Source of the DNA: Streptomyces sp. LaPpAH-108
GTDB lineage: Bacteria > Actinomycetota > Actinomycetes > Streptomycetales > Streptomycetaceae
Assembly (NCBI RefSeq): GCF_000373625.1
Contig: NZ_KB891998.1
Span: forward strand, 226,192-290,191
Reading direction: 5' to 3'
Length of the DNA: 64,000 nucleotides
The translations under genes were made by a program, and so were the position numbers. Below, piece by piece: positions 44,246 to 52,931 of this stretch. How positions within the stretch are numbered: the stretch's first letter is position 1; each line of letters starts with the position of its first letter. The notes under the pieces are model-generated. The model was not told the origin of the DNA and searched no databases. It saw only the letters and a list, made by a program, of their open reading frames with translations.

Positions 44246-45199
44246 CTACGTGACGTCCTCGTAGCTGGCACCGTCGTGTGGGGTGGAATCCCTCGACTCC
44301 GGCGAACGACGCGGGGCAGACACAACCTCGGCCCCGCCGATGTCCTCGGGAGTGAGGTCGAGGTCGGATGCTTCGTCGTCGGCAAGACCCTCGGCCTCGC
44401 GGCGGGCCCGACGCCGGTCATTGAGCAAGGCCACACCCGTGGCGACGAAGTACAGCAAGCAGATCGGCCCTGCCAGCGCCAGCATGGAGACAGGGTCGGT
44501 ACTGGGCGTGGCGATCGCGGCGAAGAGGGTGATGCCCAGCACCATCGCTCGCCACCAGCCTGCCATCCGGCGTCCTGAGAGAAGACCGCCGAAGTTCAGC
44601 ATGACCAGCAGGAGGGGAAGCTCGAAGGACAGCCCGAAGACAACGATCATCCGCATGATGAGCTGCAAGAGATCATCAAGAGGCAACTGGTTGTCGCTGC
44701 CGATGATCGAGAACTCCAGCATGACCGACGCCATCTTGGGCAGCGTCCAGTAAGCAAAATAAGCGCCAGTGGCGAAGAGAGGGAAGCCTGCCGCGACGAA
44801 GCCGAGCGCGTACCTCTTCTCGTTCTTGTGCAAGCCGGGCGCAATGAAAGCCCAGAGCTGATAGAGCCACACGGGCGCCGCCAGCACTATGCCGGCCGAC
44901 ATCGACACGGTCAGTGCAAGCGTGAACGGACTGAGCAGGCCGTTCTGAACGATGCGCGCACACTGCTTGCTGTCAGGATTCCGCGCGAGCTCGGTGAAGC
45001 TGTACTTGCACCCGACGGCGTCAAGAATCGGGTTCGTGAAGAACTCCATGATGTCTCTGTAGAAGTAAGCCGAGACGATCATCCCGATGATGATCGCCAG
45101 CAGGCTCTTCACAAGCCGGTTGCGGAGTTCACGAAGATGATCCACAAGAGGCATCCGCCCCTCGGGGTCTCTCTCCTTCTTGCGGGCAGACTGAAGCAA
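44246..45199 (-). CDS. tatC: Twin-arginine translocase subunit TatC
   Basis: 317 aa. It forms the Tat receptor complex for folded proteins with twin-Arg signals. The N-terminus has the family MPLVDHLRELRNRL motif, then six membrane segments, with LSPFTLALTVSMSAGIVLAAPVWLYQLWAFIAPGLHKNEK in the conserved loop. The C-terminal tail is acidic and long (about 50 residues). The start is TTG at 45199, supported by GAGGA 7 nt upstream. It is 45 nt after tatA. Codon use is AT-richer than neighbours (TTT, TAT and GCT codons), which is unusual for a core gene here. Confidence 0.96.
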   Translation of the reverse strand: MLQSARKKERDPEGRMPLVDHLRELRNRLVKSLLAIIIGMIVSAYFYRDIMEFFTNPILDAVGCKYSFTELARNPDSKQCARIVQNGLLSPFTLALTVSMSAGIVLAAPVWLYQLWAFIAPGLHKNEKRYALGFVAAGFPLFATGAYFAYWTLPKMASVMLEFSIIGSDNQLPLDDLLQLIMRMIVVFGLSFELPLLLVMLNFGGLLSGRRMAGWWRAMVLGITLFAAIATPSTDPVSMLALAGPICLLYFVATGVALLNDRRRARREAEGLADDEASDLDLTPEDIGGAEVVSAPRRSPESRDSTPHDGASYEDVT

Positions 45200-45244
45200 C
45201 CCACGTCCTCATCTCGTGCGGCAGGCCGGAGGTCCGGCCGCGGG

Positions 45245-45526
45245 TCAGCGCTGGGTGGTGTCCGTCGGCTCGTTGACCGGGCGCGAGCTGTTCACGTCGC
45301 CGGGGGCGGCCTGGATGGTGCGCTGCGCAGGGGGCTGCTCGCCGTTGGGCGGACCGGCCGGAGCGGAGCTGTTGCCGTCTTCCTTCATCGCCTTGGCCTC
45401 GCTCTTGAGGATGCGCGCGGACTTGCCCAGCGAACGGGCCATGTCCGGAAGCTTCTTCGCACCGAACAACAGGACGATGACGACGAGGATGAGAATGATC
45501 TCGGGGGCGCCGAGCCTTCCGAACAT
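45245..45526 (-). CDS. tatA: Twin-arginine translocase subunit TatA
   Basis: 93 aa. One N-terminal membrane helix (MFGRLGAPEIILILVVIVLLFGAKKLPDMARSLGKSARIL) with the FGAKKLPD hinge and an amphipathic helix, then a polar Pro/Gln-rich tail. This is the pore-forming TatA. Together with tatC (45 nt downstream) it forms the export core; tatB must lie elsewhere. ATG start. Confidence 0.96.
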   Translation of the reverse strand: MFGRLGAPEIILILVVIVLLFGAKKLPDMARSLGKSARILKSEAKAMKEDGNSSAPAGPPNGEQPPAQRTIQAAPGDVNSSRPVNEPTDTTQR

Positions 45527-45785
45527 AAGTCTTTACCTTCTCACCGAGGCGGCTGGGTGGGGGCTGTCCGACCAGTCGGGCAGGCGTCCGAGCGATCGTG
45601 GTCGCAGCGATCGTAACGCTCGGGGGTAAACGCCGAGCAATCCCCGTACGTCGTCCCGCTCCACGGCGCGGGCCTCGTTCTCCACACCGCGACCAGCAGC
45701 GTACCTGCCTGCCTCGCTCGTATGACAGGGCGGCGGCCCCCTCGCGTCGCCGTCCAAGGCCGCCGTGAGGCAAGCATGGCGGACG

Positions 45786-45980
45786 TCACAGCGTGTCGGC
45801 GGCCCGTGCCGCGCTCACCGCGGCCCGCTCCAGGTCCTCCGCCGCCCGGCCGATGCGGTCGGCCGACCGTGCGACCTGCTCCCCGAGGCCGCGCGCCGCC
45901 AGGAACACCCGGACGGCGAGCACCCCCAGGACGAGAAGACCCAGGAAACCCATGGCTACCGCGAACATCGGCCAGAACAT
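45786..45980 (-). CDS. Small single-pass membrane protein
   Basis: 64 aa. An N-terminal membrane helix (MFAVAMGFLGLLVLGVLAVRVFLA) is followed by an amphipathic helix (ARSADRIGRAAEDLERAAVSAARAADTL). No known function. The position before tatA in this gene string appears shared with S. coelicolor. The 259-bp gap to tatA holds no other feature I can identify. Confidence 0.72.
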   Translation of the reverse strand: MFWPMFAVAMGFLGLLVLGVLAVRVFLAARGLGEQVARSADRIGRAAEDLERAAVSAARAADTL

Positions 45981-46022
45981 GCCGAAGAGCCTAGACGGTC
46001 CCCGAGGCCCGGCAGGTCATGG

Positions 46023-46349
46023 TCACGCGGTGGAGTGCAGCCGCAGGGTGCGCACCCCGCCGCCGGTCAGCAGCTCCACGATCCGCTCCCCGGCCGGTTT
46101 GCGGACCGCCGCCCCGCAGCCGGGGCAGGTGAAGGCGTAGAAGGTGGTGCGGCTGGAGGCTCCGATGGCCAGGCGCAGCGCGCTCGCGGCGAGTTCGAAG
46201 CGGCCCCGGCAGTCCGGGCAGCCCGCCTTGAACACCACCGGCACCACGCGCCGCATCCCGGCGAAGGCGGCACCGACCGTCATCCCCCGGACCCCCGTCC
46301 CCCGGCCACCGCCCGCTGTCCGGGCGTCGGACACCGAAACCTCGCTCAC
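46023..46349 (-). CDS. Zinc-ribbon protein translationally coupled to pafC
   Basis: 108 aa. Two CxxC knuckles (GCPDCRG and TCPGCGA) about 31 residues apart suggest a zinc ribbon in the C-terminal half; the N-terminus is Gly-rich. Its GTG overlaps the pafC stop (GTGA), so it is made with the PafBC regulators. Function is unknown; nucleic-acid or protein binding is plausible. Confidence 0.75.
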   Translation of the reverse strand: MSEVSVSDARTAGGGRGTGVRGMTVGAAFAGMRRVVPVVFKAGCPDCRGRFELAASALRLAIGASSRTTFYAFTCPGCGAAVRKPAGERIVELLTGGGVRTLRLHSTA

Positions 46350-47413
46350 AGCCCGCGCTCCCCCCGCTCGTACGTCCCGTCCGCGCCGCCGGACACCCCC
46401 TCGGCCGCGCCGTCGGCGCTGTCGTGGGCGTCGTAGGTCTCGTATGCCGCCAGCGCCTCGCGGGCCGCCCGGCGGGCGCTGTCGGCCAGTTCGGGCGGCG
46501 AGACGATCCGGCCGTCGCGGCCGAGCCGCAGGGCGAGCCGCCTGAGCGAGGCCGGATCGGGGGTGCGCAGAGTGATACGCAGCCCGCCGTCGGGAAGCTC
46601 ATCGGCGCTGTCGTGCGGGTAGTACTCGGCGACCCAGCGTCCGCCCGGGCCGACCTCGACCACGACCTCGGGGTCCTCGGCGGCGGGCTGCACCAGGGCC
46701 TCGGAGAGGTCGCGGGGTGCTATCTCGGGCGGCGCGGACGGCTCGTCCAGGATGCGGATCTCGGCCACCCGGTCGAGCCGGAAGGTGCGACGCGCCTCCG
46801 AGCGGCGGCACCAGGCTTCGACATAGGTGTGTCCGACGCTGACCAGCCGGATGGGGTCGATCTCCCGCTCGGTCAGTTCGTCGCGGGCCGGGGAGTAGTA
46901 GCGGATCCACAGCCGACGCCGCTCGGAGATGGCCCGGTCGACGTCGGCGAAGACGCCGCCCTCGGACTCGAAGGTCACCGACAGGCGCGAGCTGGCCCCG
47001 GCCGCCTCGCCCGCCGAGGTCTCCACCTTGGCGGTGGCGCGCAGCAGGGCCTGGCGGTCGCTCTCGCGCAGGCCGGGCAGGGTGGCCACCGCGCGGGCGG
47101 CCACCAGGAGCGCGGTCGCCTCGTCGGCGGCCAGCCGCAGCGGTTCGGCGGCGTCGGCGCCCAGGGCGGCGGGGTTGTGCCACCAGATGCGCTCGCCGTC
47201 GGTGTCGATGTCCAGGAGGTCGCCGCCCCGGAAGCTGGTGCCGCACATGGGCAGCACGTCGAGGTCGGAGACCAGTTCGTCCTCGGTGATACCGAAGGCG
47301 CGCGCCACGTCCGCGATCCGGGCGCCGGGGCGCTCGCGCAGATAGGTCACCAGGGACAGCATCCGCCGTGTCTGGTCGATGGCGTTGGCGGGCCTGACTG
47401 CTTTTCCTGCCAT
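46346..47413 (-). CDS. pafC: WYL-domain transcriptional activator PafC
   Basis: 355 aa from the ATG at 47413 (GGAG 8 nt upstream); an ATG at 47434 overlapping the pafB stop is also possible. It is an HTH plus WYL protein: ARIADVARAFGITEDELVSDLDVLPMCG as the HTH, IRYYSPARDELTEREIDPIRLV and HTYVEAWCRRSEARRTFRLDRV as the WYL core. With PafB it forms the LexA-independent DNA-damage activator of actinobacteria. The domain order and neighbours fit, and the Pup genes are nearby. Confidence 0.93.
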   Translation of the reverse strand: MAGKAVRPANAIDQTRRMLSLVTYLRERPGARIADVARAFGITEDELVSDLDVLPMCGTSFRGGDLLDIDTDGERIWWHNPAALGADAAEPLRLAADEATALLVAARAVATLPGLRESDRQALLRATAKVETSAGEAAGASSRLSVTFESEGGVFADVDRAISERRRLWIRYYSPARDELTEREIDPIRLVSVGHTYVEAWCRRSEARRTFRLDRVAEIRILDEPSAPPEIAPRDLSEALVQPAAEDPEVVVEVGPGGRWVAEYYPHDSADELPDGGLRITLRTPDPASLRRLALRLGRDGRIVSPPELADSARRAAREALAAYETYDAHDSADGAAEGVSGGADGTYERGERGL

Positions 47414-47433
47414 GGTTGTGCTCCGCTCCCCCA

Positions 47434-48387
47434 TCAGCCCTTGGCCACGGCACGCAGCCGGTCCACCACGTCCGCGCGCAGCTCGGCCGGTTCAAGCACC
47501 ACCACGTCGGGCCCGAACTCCACCAGCCAGGCGTCGAGGCCGTGCCCGTACGGAATCTCCAGCTCGTCCCAGCCGTCGCCGAGGTCGCGGACCTTGACGG
47601 CCTTCGCGCGCAGCGGGTACCCGGCACCCGAGCGCAGCCGGATCAGCGCGGAGCGGTCGGCGCTCTCGCCCGCCCACCCGGCCACGGTCTCGCGCACGGT
47701 GACGACGTCGGGCACCGGCGCGGTGAGGCCGGTGCCGCGCGCGCGGACCTTGCCGGTGATCCGGGAGAGCCGGAAGACGCGCTCGGCGCCCCGGTCGCGG
47801 TCGTAGCCCGCGAGGTACCAGTGGCCGCGCCAGCACTCCAGGGCCCACGGCTCGACGTGCCGGGGCTCGGGGTGGGCGGCGGAGGCCTTGCGGTAGTCGA
47901 AGAGCACCGGGCGGCGGTCGCGGCAGGCCAGCATCAGCGGCTCGAAGGCGGCCTCGTGCACCGGGATGCGCGGCTCCAGGGCGCTGTGCGCGCCGTAGGG
48001 GTCCACATCCTCGGGGAGTCCGGCCGCGCGCAGCTTCTGCAGCGCGCCGCTGGCGGCACCGGCGAGCCGGGCCTGCTGCCAGACCTTGGCGGCCAGACCG
48101 AGGGCGGCGGCCTCCTCGGCGTCCAGGGTGATGGGCGGCAGCCGGTTGCTGTCACCGCGGGCGTGATAGCCGACCTCGCCCTCGATGTTCTCGACGGTCT
48201 CGATGACGAGCCCCAGCTCGCGCAGATCGTCCTTGTCCCGCTCGAACATGCGGTTGAACGCGTCGTCCGAGCCCGCTTCCAGGTACGCCTCGATGGACTC
48301 GCGCAGCTCGCGCTTGCTGAGCGGTCGCCGTGTGCCGAGCAGACACAGCGCTAGGTTCATCAGCCGCTCGGCCTTGGCAATGGCCAT
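47434..48387 (-). CDS. pafB: WYL-domain transcriptional activator PafB
   Basis: 317 aa. The HTH is LGTRRPLSKRELRESIEAYLEAGSDDAFNRMFERDKDDLRELG and the WYL domain contains LFDYRKASAAHPEPRHVEPWALECWRGHWYLAGYDRDRGAERVFRLSRI. It is the partner of PafC and regulates DNA-repair genes. The stop overlaps or adjoins pafC. A terminator precedes it on the operon's upstream side. Confidence 0.93.
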   Translation of the reverse strand: MAIAKAERLMNLALCLLGTRRPLSKRELRESIEAYLEAGSDDAFNRMFERDKDDLRELGLVIETVENIEGEVGYHARGDSNRLPPITLDAEEAAALGLAAKVWQQARLAGAASGALQKLRAAGLPEDVDPYGAHSALEPRIPVHEAAFEPLMLACRDRRPVLFDYRKASAAHPEPRHVEPWALECWRGHWYLAGYDRDRGAERVFRLSRITGKVRARGTGLTAPVPDVVTVRETVAGWAGESADRSALIRLRSGAGYPLRAKAVKVRDLGDGWDELEIPYGHGLDAWLVEFGPDVVVLEPAELRADVVDRLRAVAKG

Positions 48388-48500
48388 CGACGCCCTTCGC
48401 CTCCTCTGGTGCTTCCGATCGTCGACCGTACCGCTCCGCGGTGGCGCGGCAAAAGCCAGAACAAAGAAGAAGGGCCATTACGGACAGCACAGGTCATAAA

Positions 48501-48533
48501 AGAAGGGCCCATACGCCAGGTACGGGCCCTTCT
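48501..48533 (-). terminator. Intrinsic terminator after the cytosolic FKBP gene
   Basis: The minus strand reads AGAAGGGCCC-GTAC-CTGGC-GTAT-GGGCCCTTCT then TTTTATG: a 14-bp stem with one wobble plus a T-run, 27 nt after the FKBP stop. It is a textbook intrinsic terminator, uncommon in this GC-rich genome. Confidence 0.85.
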
Positions 48534-48559
48534 CCGATCAGATCCGGTCGGTCACCGGG

Positions 48560-48940
48560 TCAGCGCTTGCCCACGCCCACCAGATCGCAGACGAAGATCA
48601 GCGTCTCGCCCGGGGCGATCCGGCCACCGGCGCCACGGTCGCCGTAGGCGAGGTCCGCCGGGATGATCAGCTGACGGCGCCCGCCGACCTTCATGCCCTG
48701 CACGCCCTTGTCCCAGCCCTGGATGACCTGGCCGACACCGAGCTGGAACTCCAGCGGCGTACCGCGGTTCCAGGAGGCGTCGAACTCCTCGCCGGTCGAG
48801 AAGGCGACACCCACGTAGTGGACCTTGACGAAGTCCTTCGCCTCGGCCACCTCGCCGTCGCCCTCCCAGATCTCCTTGATCTCGAGGTCCGCCGGCGGCT
48901 CGCCGCCCGGGAAGTCGATCTCCGGCTTGTCGATGTTCAC
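48560..48940 (-). CDS. FKBP-type peptidyl-prolyl isomerase (cytosolic)
   Basis: 126 aa, a single FKBP domain: VKVHYVGVAFSTGEEFDASWNRGTPLEFQLG, VIQGWDKGVQGMKVGGRRQLIIPADLAYG and GETLIFVCDLVGV. The residues that line the FK506 pocket (Tyr, Phe, Asp, Trp, Tyr) are present. No signal peptide. The GTG start has AGGAG 9 nt upstream. It lies just downstream of the lipoprotein FKBP gene, 91 nt apart. Confidence 0.95.
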   Translation of the reverse strand: MNIDKPEIDFPGGEPPADLEIKEIWEGDGEVAEAKDFVKVHYVGVAFSTGEEFDASWNRGTPLEFQLGVGQVIQGWDKGVQGMKVGGRRQLIIPADLAYGDRGAGGRIAPGETLIFVCDLVGVGKR

Positions 48941-49031
48941 GTCAAAAGCTCCTGCTTGTGTACGACACGTAACACGGACAGTCTTTCATTGCTCACGGCT
49001 TCACCCCCGCGCGCGGGGCCACCGGCACGCC

Positions 49032-50033
49032 CTACATCGCGGCGAGGATGTCCACCGTGAACACCAGCGTGGAACCCTTCTTGATGTCGCCGCCACCGGG
49101 CGGGTTGTCGCCGTAGGCCAGGTTCGGCGGCACCACGACGAGCACCCGGCTGCCGACCTTCTTGCCCGTGATCCCCTGCGCCAGACCCTTGACGACCTGC
49201 TCCATCTGCTCCACCGAGAACTGGCTCAGCCGCCCCGTGCCGTACGTCTGCTGGAACACCTTGCCGCTGTCCCACACCAGCCCCTGGAACTGGCACAGCA
49301 CCGTCTGGTCCTTCTTGACCGGCTGCCCGTCCCCCTCCAGCACGTAGTTCGACACCAGCTCCTTGGGCGGCGCCGACTTCGGGACGGTCACCTTCGGCGC
49401 GGCACCGTCGGTGTTGGTGGCGACCTTCGGCAGCGCCGCGTCGTCCTGCGGGACCGCCTTGCCCTTCGACGAACTCTTGGAGTTGAAGGAGTCGATCACG
49501 TCGATCACGAACACCAGCGTGTCGGTGCCCTTGATGCCCGCCTGCGCGTTCCCCGACTCGCCGTACCCCCAGGTCGGCGGCACCGCGATCTCCACCCGGC
49601 TGCCGGTCTTCTTGCCCGTCAGCGCGTACCGCCAGCCGTCGATGATGCTGCCCTGCGCCAGCTGGATCACCAGCGGCTGCCGGTCGTAGGAGTTGTCGAA
49701 GACCTTGCCCGAGCTCCAGATCTGGCCCAGATAGTTCGCCTGGATGAAGTCGTTCTCCGCGACCGTACGACCGTTGCCCGCGATGACCGTGCGCACCGCC
49801 AGGTTCTTCGACGGATCGCCCTCGCCCTTGGCCACCGTCGGCTTCTGGCCGAACTCCTTGCCCCCCGTGATCGCCGGCAGCGGACCGTCCACGATCTTCG
49901 GCGGCGGCGCGGACGACGCCGACGGAGACGGTGACGCGCTCGCCTTGCTGGACTTCGAATCCCCGTCGCCGCACCCGGCGAGCGTGACCAGTCCTGCGGG
50001 AACGGCGGCAAGGAGCACTGAACGTCGGCGCAC
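49032..50033 (-). CDS. FKBP-type isomerase lipoprotein with two FKBP domains
   Basis: 333 aa. A lipobox (LVTLAGC, Cys at about 21) marks a membrane-anchored extracytoplasmic lipoprotein. A Ser-rich linker precedes domain 1 (about 90-185: VAENDFIQANYLGQIWSSGKVFDNSY to GTDTLVFVIDVID) and domain 2 (about 240-333: VKKDQTVLCQFQGLVWDSGKVFQQTY to STLVFTVDIL). Domain 2 retains fewer pocket residues. It assists folding of secreted or surface proteins. GTG start with GAGG 7 nt upstream. Confidence 0.93.
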   Translation of the reverse strand: MRRRSVLLAAVPAGLVTLAGCGDGDSKSSKASASPSPSASSAPPPKIVDGPLPAITGGKEFGQKPTVAKGEGDPSKNLAVRTVIAGNGRTVAENDFIQANYLGQIWSSGKVFDNSYDRQPLVIQLAQGSIIDGWRYALTGKKTGSRVEIAVPPTWGYGESGNAQAGIKGTDTLVFVIDVIDSFNSKSSSKGKAVPQDDAALPKVATNTDGAAPKVTVPKSAPPKELVSNYVLEGDGQPVKKDQTVLCQFQGLVWDSGKVFQQTYGTGRLSQFSVEQMEQVVKGLAQGITGKKVGSRVLVVVPPNLAYGDNPPGGGDIKKGSTLVFTVDILAAM

Positions 50034-50098
50034 GGAGATGCCTCGTAATCGGTCGATCTTGCGGATTGGCGTGCGCGCAACTCTACGACGCGAGAAGG

Positions 50099-50127
50099 GC
50101 GCCGTACGGGAAACGTACGGCGCCCGT
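50099..50127. terminator. Hairpin between pafA and the FKBP lipoprotein gene
   Basis: GGGCGCCGTACG / CGTACGGCGCCC, 12 bp with loop GGAAA, 51 nt after the pafA stop. It separates the pafA unit from the FKBP genes. Confidence 0.7.
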
Positions 50128-50177
50128 GTGGCGATCCGTCAGACACCCACGGAAAACCACCCTTCACGCGGACAGGA

Positions 50178-51539
50178 CTACATCCCCGCGATCAGCTTCT
50201 CCACCCGGTCGTCCACCGAACGGAACGGGTCCTTGCACAACACGGTGCGCTGCGCCTGGTCGTTGAGCTTCAGATGCACCCAGTCCACCGTGAAGTCCCG
50301 GCGCTGCTCCTGCGCCCGCCGGATGAAGTCACCACGAAGGCGCGCCCGCGTCGTCTGCGGCGGCACCGACTTGCCCTCGAAGATCTTCAGGTCGTTGCAG
50401 ATCCGCGCCGCCTGACCCTTCTTCTCCAGCAGGTAGTACAGCCCGCGACGACGGTGGATGTCGTGATACGCGAGGTCTATCTGCGCGACCCGCGGATGCG
50501 ACATCGTCATGTTGTGCTTCTCGCGGTACCGCTCGATGAGCTTGTACTTCATCACCCAGTCGATCTCGGTACCGATCCGGTCCAGCTCCTCCGTCTCGAT
50601 CGCGTCGAGCGTGCGGCCCCACAGCTCCAGGACCTGCGCCACCGTGCCCGTACGAATACCCCGGCGGTCACAGAAGTCGACCGCCTTGTCGAAGTACTCC
50701 CGCTGCACCTCCAGCGCGGAGGCCTCACGGCCGCTGGCCAGACGCACCTTGCGCCGCCCGGTGATGTCGTGGCTCACCTCGCGGATCGCCCGGATCGGGT
50801 TCTCCAGGGTGAGATCACGCATCACCGTGCCCGCCTCGATCATGCGCAGCACCAGGTCCGTGGCGCCCACCTTCAGCAGCATGGTCGTCTCGGACATGTT
50901 CGAGTCACCCACGATCACATGCAGCCGCCGGTACCGCTCGGCGTCCGCGTGCGGCTCGTCACGGGTGTTGATGATGGGCCGCGAACGCGTCGTCGCCGAC
51001 GACACGCCCTCCCAGATGTGCTCCGCCCGCTGACTGACGCAGTACACCGCGCCCCGCGGCGTCTGGAGCACCTTGCCCGCGCCGCACAGCAACTGCCTCG
51101 TCACCAGGAACGGGATGAGAATGTCCGCGAGGCGGGAGAACTCACCGTGCCGGGCCACCAGATAGTTCTCGTGGCACCCGTACGAATTGCCCGCCGAGTC
51201 GGTGTTGTTCTTGAAAAGGTAGACGTCGCCCGCGATTCCCTCCTCGTGCAGGCGTCGTTCCGCGTCCACCAGGAGCCCTTCGAGAATGCGCTCACCGGCC
51301 TTGTCGTGAGTGACCAGCTCGGTCACATTGTCACACTCGGGTGTCGCGTATTCCGGATGTGAGCCCACGTCGAGATACAGCCGGGCGCCGTTTCGCAGAA
51401 AGACATTGCTGCTGCGACCCCATGACACGACACGGCGGAAGAGGTACCGCGCCACCTCGTCAGGAGACAGACGCCGCTGTCCCCTGAACGTGCACGTGAC
51501 GCCGTACTCGTTCTCCAGCCCGAAAATGCGGCGGTCCAT
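50178..51539 (-). CDS. pafA: Proteasome accessory factor A, Pup ligase
   Basis: 453 aa, standard. It couples the C-terminal Glu of Pup to substrate lysines with ATP, related to glutamine synthetases. The start MDRRIFGLENEYGVT is the metal/ATP-binding strand. NNTDSAGNSYGCHENYLV and INTRDEPHADAERYRRLHVIVGDSNMSE are shared with Dop but the Dop-specific loop is absent. C-terminus DRVEKLIAGM. ATG start; it lies 9 nt after the MFS transporter stop. Confidence 0.97.
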   Translation of the reverse strand: MDRRIFGLENEYGVTCTFRGQRRLSPDEVARYLFRRVVSWGRSSNVFLRNGARLYLDVGSHPEYATPECDNVTELVTHDKAGERILEGLLVDAERRLHEEGIAGDVYLFKNNTDSAGNSYGCHENYLVARHGEFSRLADILIPFLVTRQLLCGAGKVLQTPRGAVYCVSQRAEHIWEGVSSATTRSRPIINTRDEPHADAERYRRLHVIVGDSNMSETTMLLKVGATDLVLRMIEAGTVMRDLTLENPIRAIREVSHDITGRRKVRLASGREASALEVQREYFDKAVDFCDRRGIRTGTVAQVLELWGRTLDAIETEELDRIGTEIDWVMKYKLIERYREKHNMTMSHPRVAQIDLAYHDIHRRRGLYYLLEKKGQAARICNDLKIFEGKSVPPQTTRARLRGDFIRRAQEQRRDFTVDWVHLKLNDQAQRTVLCKDPFRSVDDRVEKLIAGM

Positions 51540-51548
51540 GCATGAACA

Positions 51549-52808
51549 TTACGCCCGATCCCCTGAACTGAAACGGGGTTGGGCAGCACGATTCGGATCA
51601 TTTTCCGAGGACACCACCACGACCCCGCCCACCGCCGGACCCGTCAGCACCCGCCCGGTCGCCAGCAGGACCAGCAACGACACGGCCCCCGCCGCACCCG
51701 GCAGCGCGAAACCCCACAGCGCCCCGCCCGCCTCCACCACCGGACCAGCCAGCCCCGTCCCCACCGACGCACCCACCACGAACGTCGTCACCAGCCACGA
51801 GAACGCCTCCGTGACCGTCCCCACCGGAGCATGCCGGTCCACGATCACGAACGCACACGCGATGCACGGCGCCAGGAACACCCCCGCCAGCACCGACAGC
51901 AGCACCATCGGCACCGGACCCGGCATCAACGTGAGCGGCACGTAACACACCGCCAGCAGCGCCACCAGCACCCGCAGCCGCCGCTCCGGAGCCCCCGCCC
52001 AGCGCCGCGCCCCGTACACCGTGCCGCCCACCAGCGCGCCCAGACCGACCCCCGCCATCATCCAGCCGTACACCGCGTCACCACCGTGCCCGTCCGCGTA
52101 CGACACCGCCGCCACCGCGATCGACCCCATCGCGATCCCCACGAACAGGAACGCCGCCAGCAGCGCCAGCAGCCCCGGCGACCGCAGCGCACCCAGCCAG
52201 TGCGCCTCCCTCGGCTCCGAACGCCACTGCCGCGACGGCCGCGAGAGCACCACCGACAACGCCCCCAGCACCCCCACCGCGTTCAGCACCAGCAGCGCCG
52301 CCCGCTCCGACCACAGCGACACGCACAGCGTCACAAGGAGCGGACCCGCCGTGAACATGACCTCCTGGGCCACCGCGTCCAGCGCATACGCCGTGTGCAC
52401 CTGATCCTCCCGGCGCAGCACCGACGGCCACAGCGCCCGCAGCCCGCCCTCCAGCGGCGGCGTGAACAGCCCCGAGGCCGCCACCAGGACGTACGCCAGC
52501 GGCAGCGGACCGATCCCCGCGAAGGCGAACCCCGCCATCGCCAGCGCCGAAAGCACCGCCGCCGGAAGCTGCACCCGGGGCTGCCCCAAGACATCCACCA
52601 GACGGCCCAGCAACGGCTGCCCCACCGCGTTCGCCACCCCGTACACCGCCGCCAGCGCCCCCGCCAGGCTGTACGAACCCCCCTCGGCCCGCACGAACAG
52701 CAGCAGCGCGATCGACGCCACCGCGTTGGGCAGCCGGCCCACCAGAGTGCCGGTCAGCAGCCTCACCGCGTGTTTCGCCCGCAGGATCTCCAGATACCCC
52801 GTCGCCAT
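51549..52808 (-). CDS. MFS transporter
   Basis: 419 aa from the ATG at 52808 (GAAGGGCGGC upstream). About 12 hydrophobic segments. The A-like loop is GRLVDVLGQPRVQL, and the fold resembles drug-efflux MFS members without an obvious substrate signature. It is divergent from the LacI-type regulator, separated by 123 bp with an inverted repeat, and reads toward pafA, so it may influence pafA expression. Substrate unknown. Confidence 0.88.
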   Translation of the reverse strand: MATGYLEILRAKHAVRLLTGTLVGRLPNAVASIALLLFVRAEGGSYSLAGALAAVYGVANAVGQPLLGRLVDVLGQPRVQLPAAVLSALAMAGFAFAGIGPLPLAYVLVAASGLFTPPLEGGLRALWPSVLRREDQVHTAYALDAVAQEVMFTAGPLLVTLCVSLWSERAALLVLNAVGVLGALSVVLSRPSRQWRSEPREAHWLGALRSPGLLALLAAFLFVGIAMGSIAVAAVSYADGHGGDAVYGWMMAGVGLGALVGGTVYGARRWAGAPERRLRVLVALLAVCYVPLTLMPGPVPMVLLSVLAGVFLAPCIACAFVIVDRHAPVGTVTEAFSWLVTTFVVGASVGTGLAGPVVEAGGALWGFALPGAAGAVSLLVLLATGRVLTGPAVGGVVVVSSENDPNRAAQPRFSSGDRA

Positions 52809-52860
52809 GTGCCGCCCTTCGCCCAAGCCCCTCCGGGCCGCCTCGACGCCTCCGAAGTGT

Positions 52861-52887
52861 TACGTATAACTAACGCATTCATACGTA
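52861..52887. promoter_or_regulatory. Inverted repeat between MFS and LacI genes
   Basis: TACGTAT-N13-ATACGTA forms a dyad with 7-bp arms; GTTA-CGTA-TAAC is also visible in the left part. It lies 53 nt upstream of the MFS start and 44 nt upstream of the regulator start. Likely operator for the LacI protein. Confidence 0.55.
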
Positions 52888-52931
52888 CCATGTGCGCTGT
52901 TCACCCGTCCACACGAAAGAGCAGGCCCACG

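Noticed and set aside
45541..45785. Small open frames upstream of tatA
   Set aside because: No conserved features or binding sites; probably promoter DNA.
51579..52931. Plus-strand open frame running into the LacI-type gene
   Set aside because: Arg/Pro/His-rich shadow of the MFS gene; the regulator's HTH begins after 52932.
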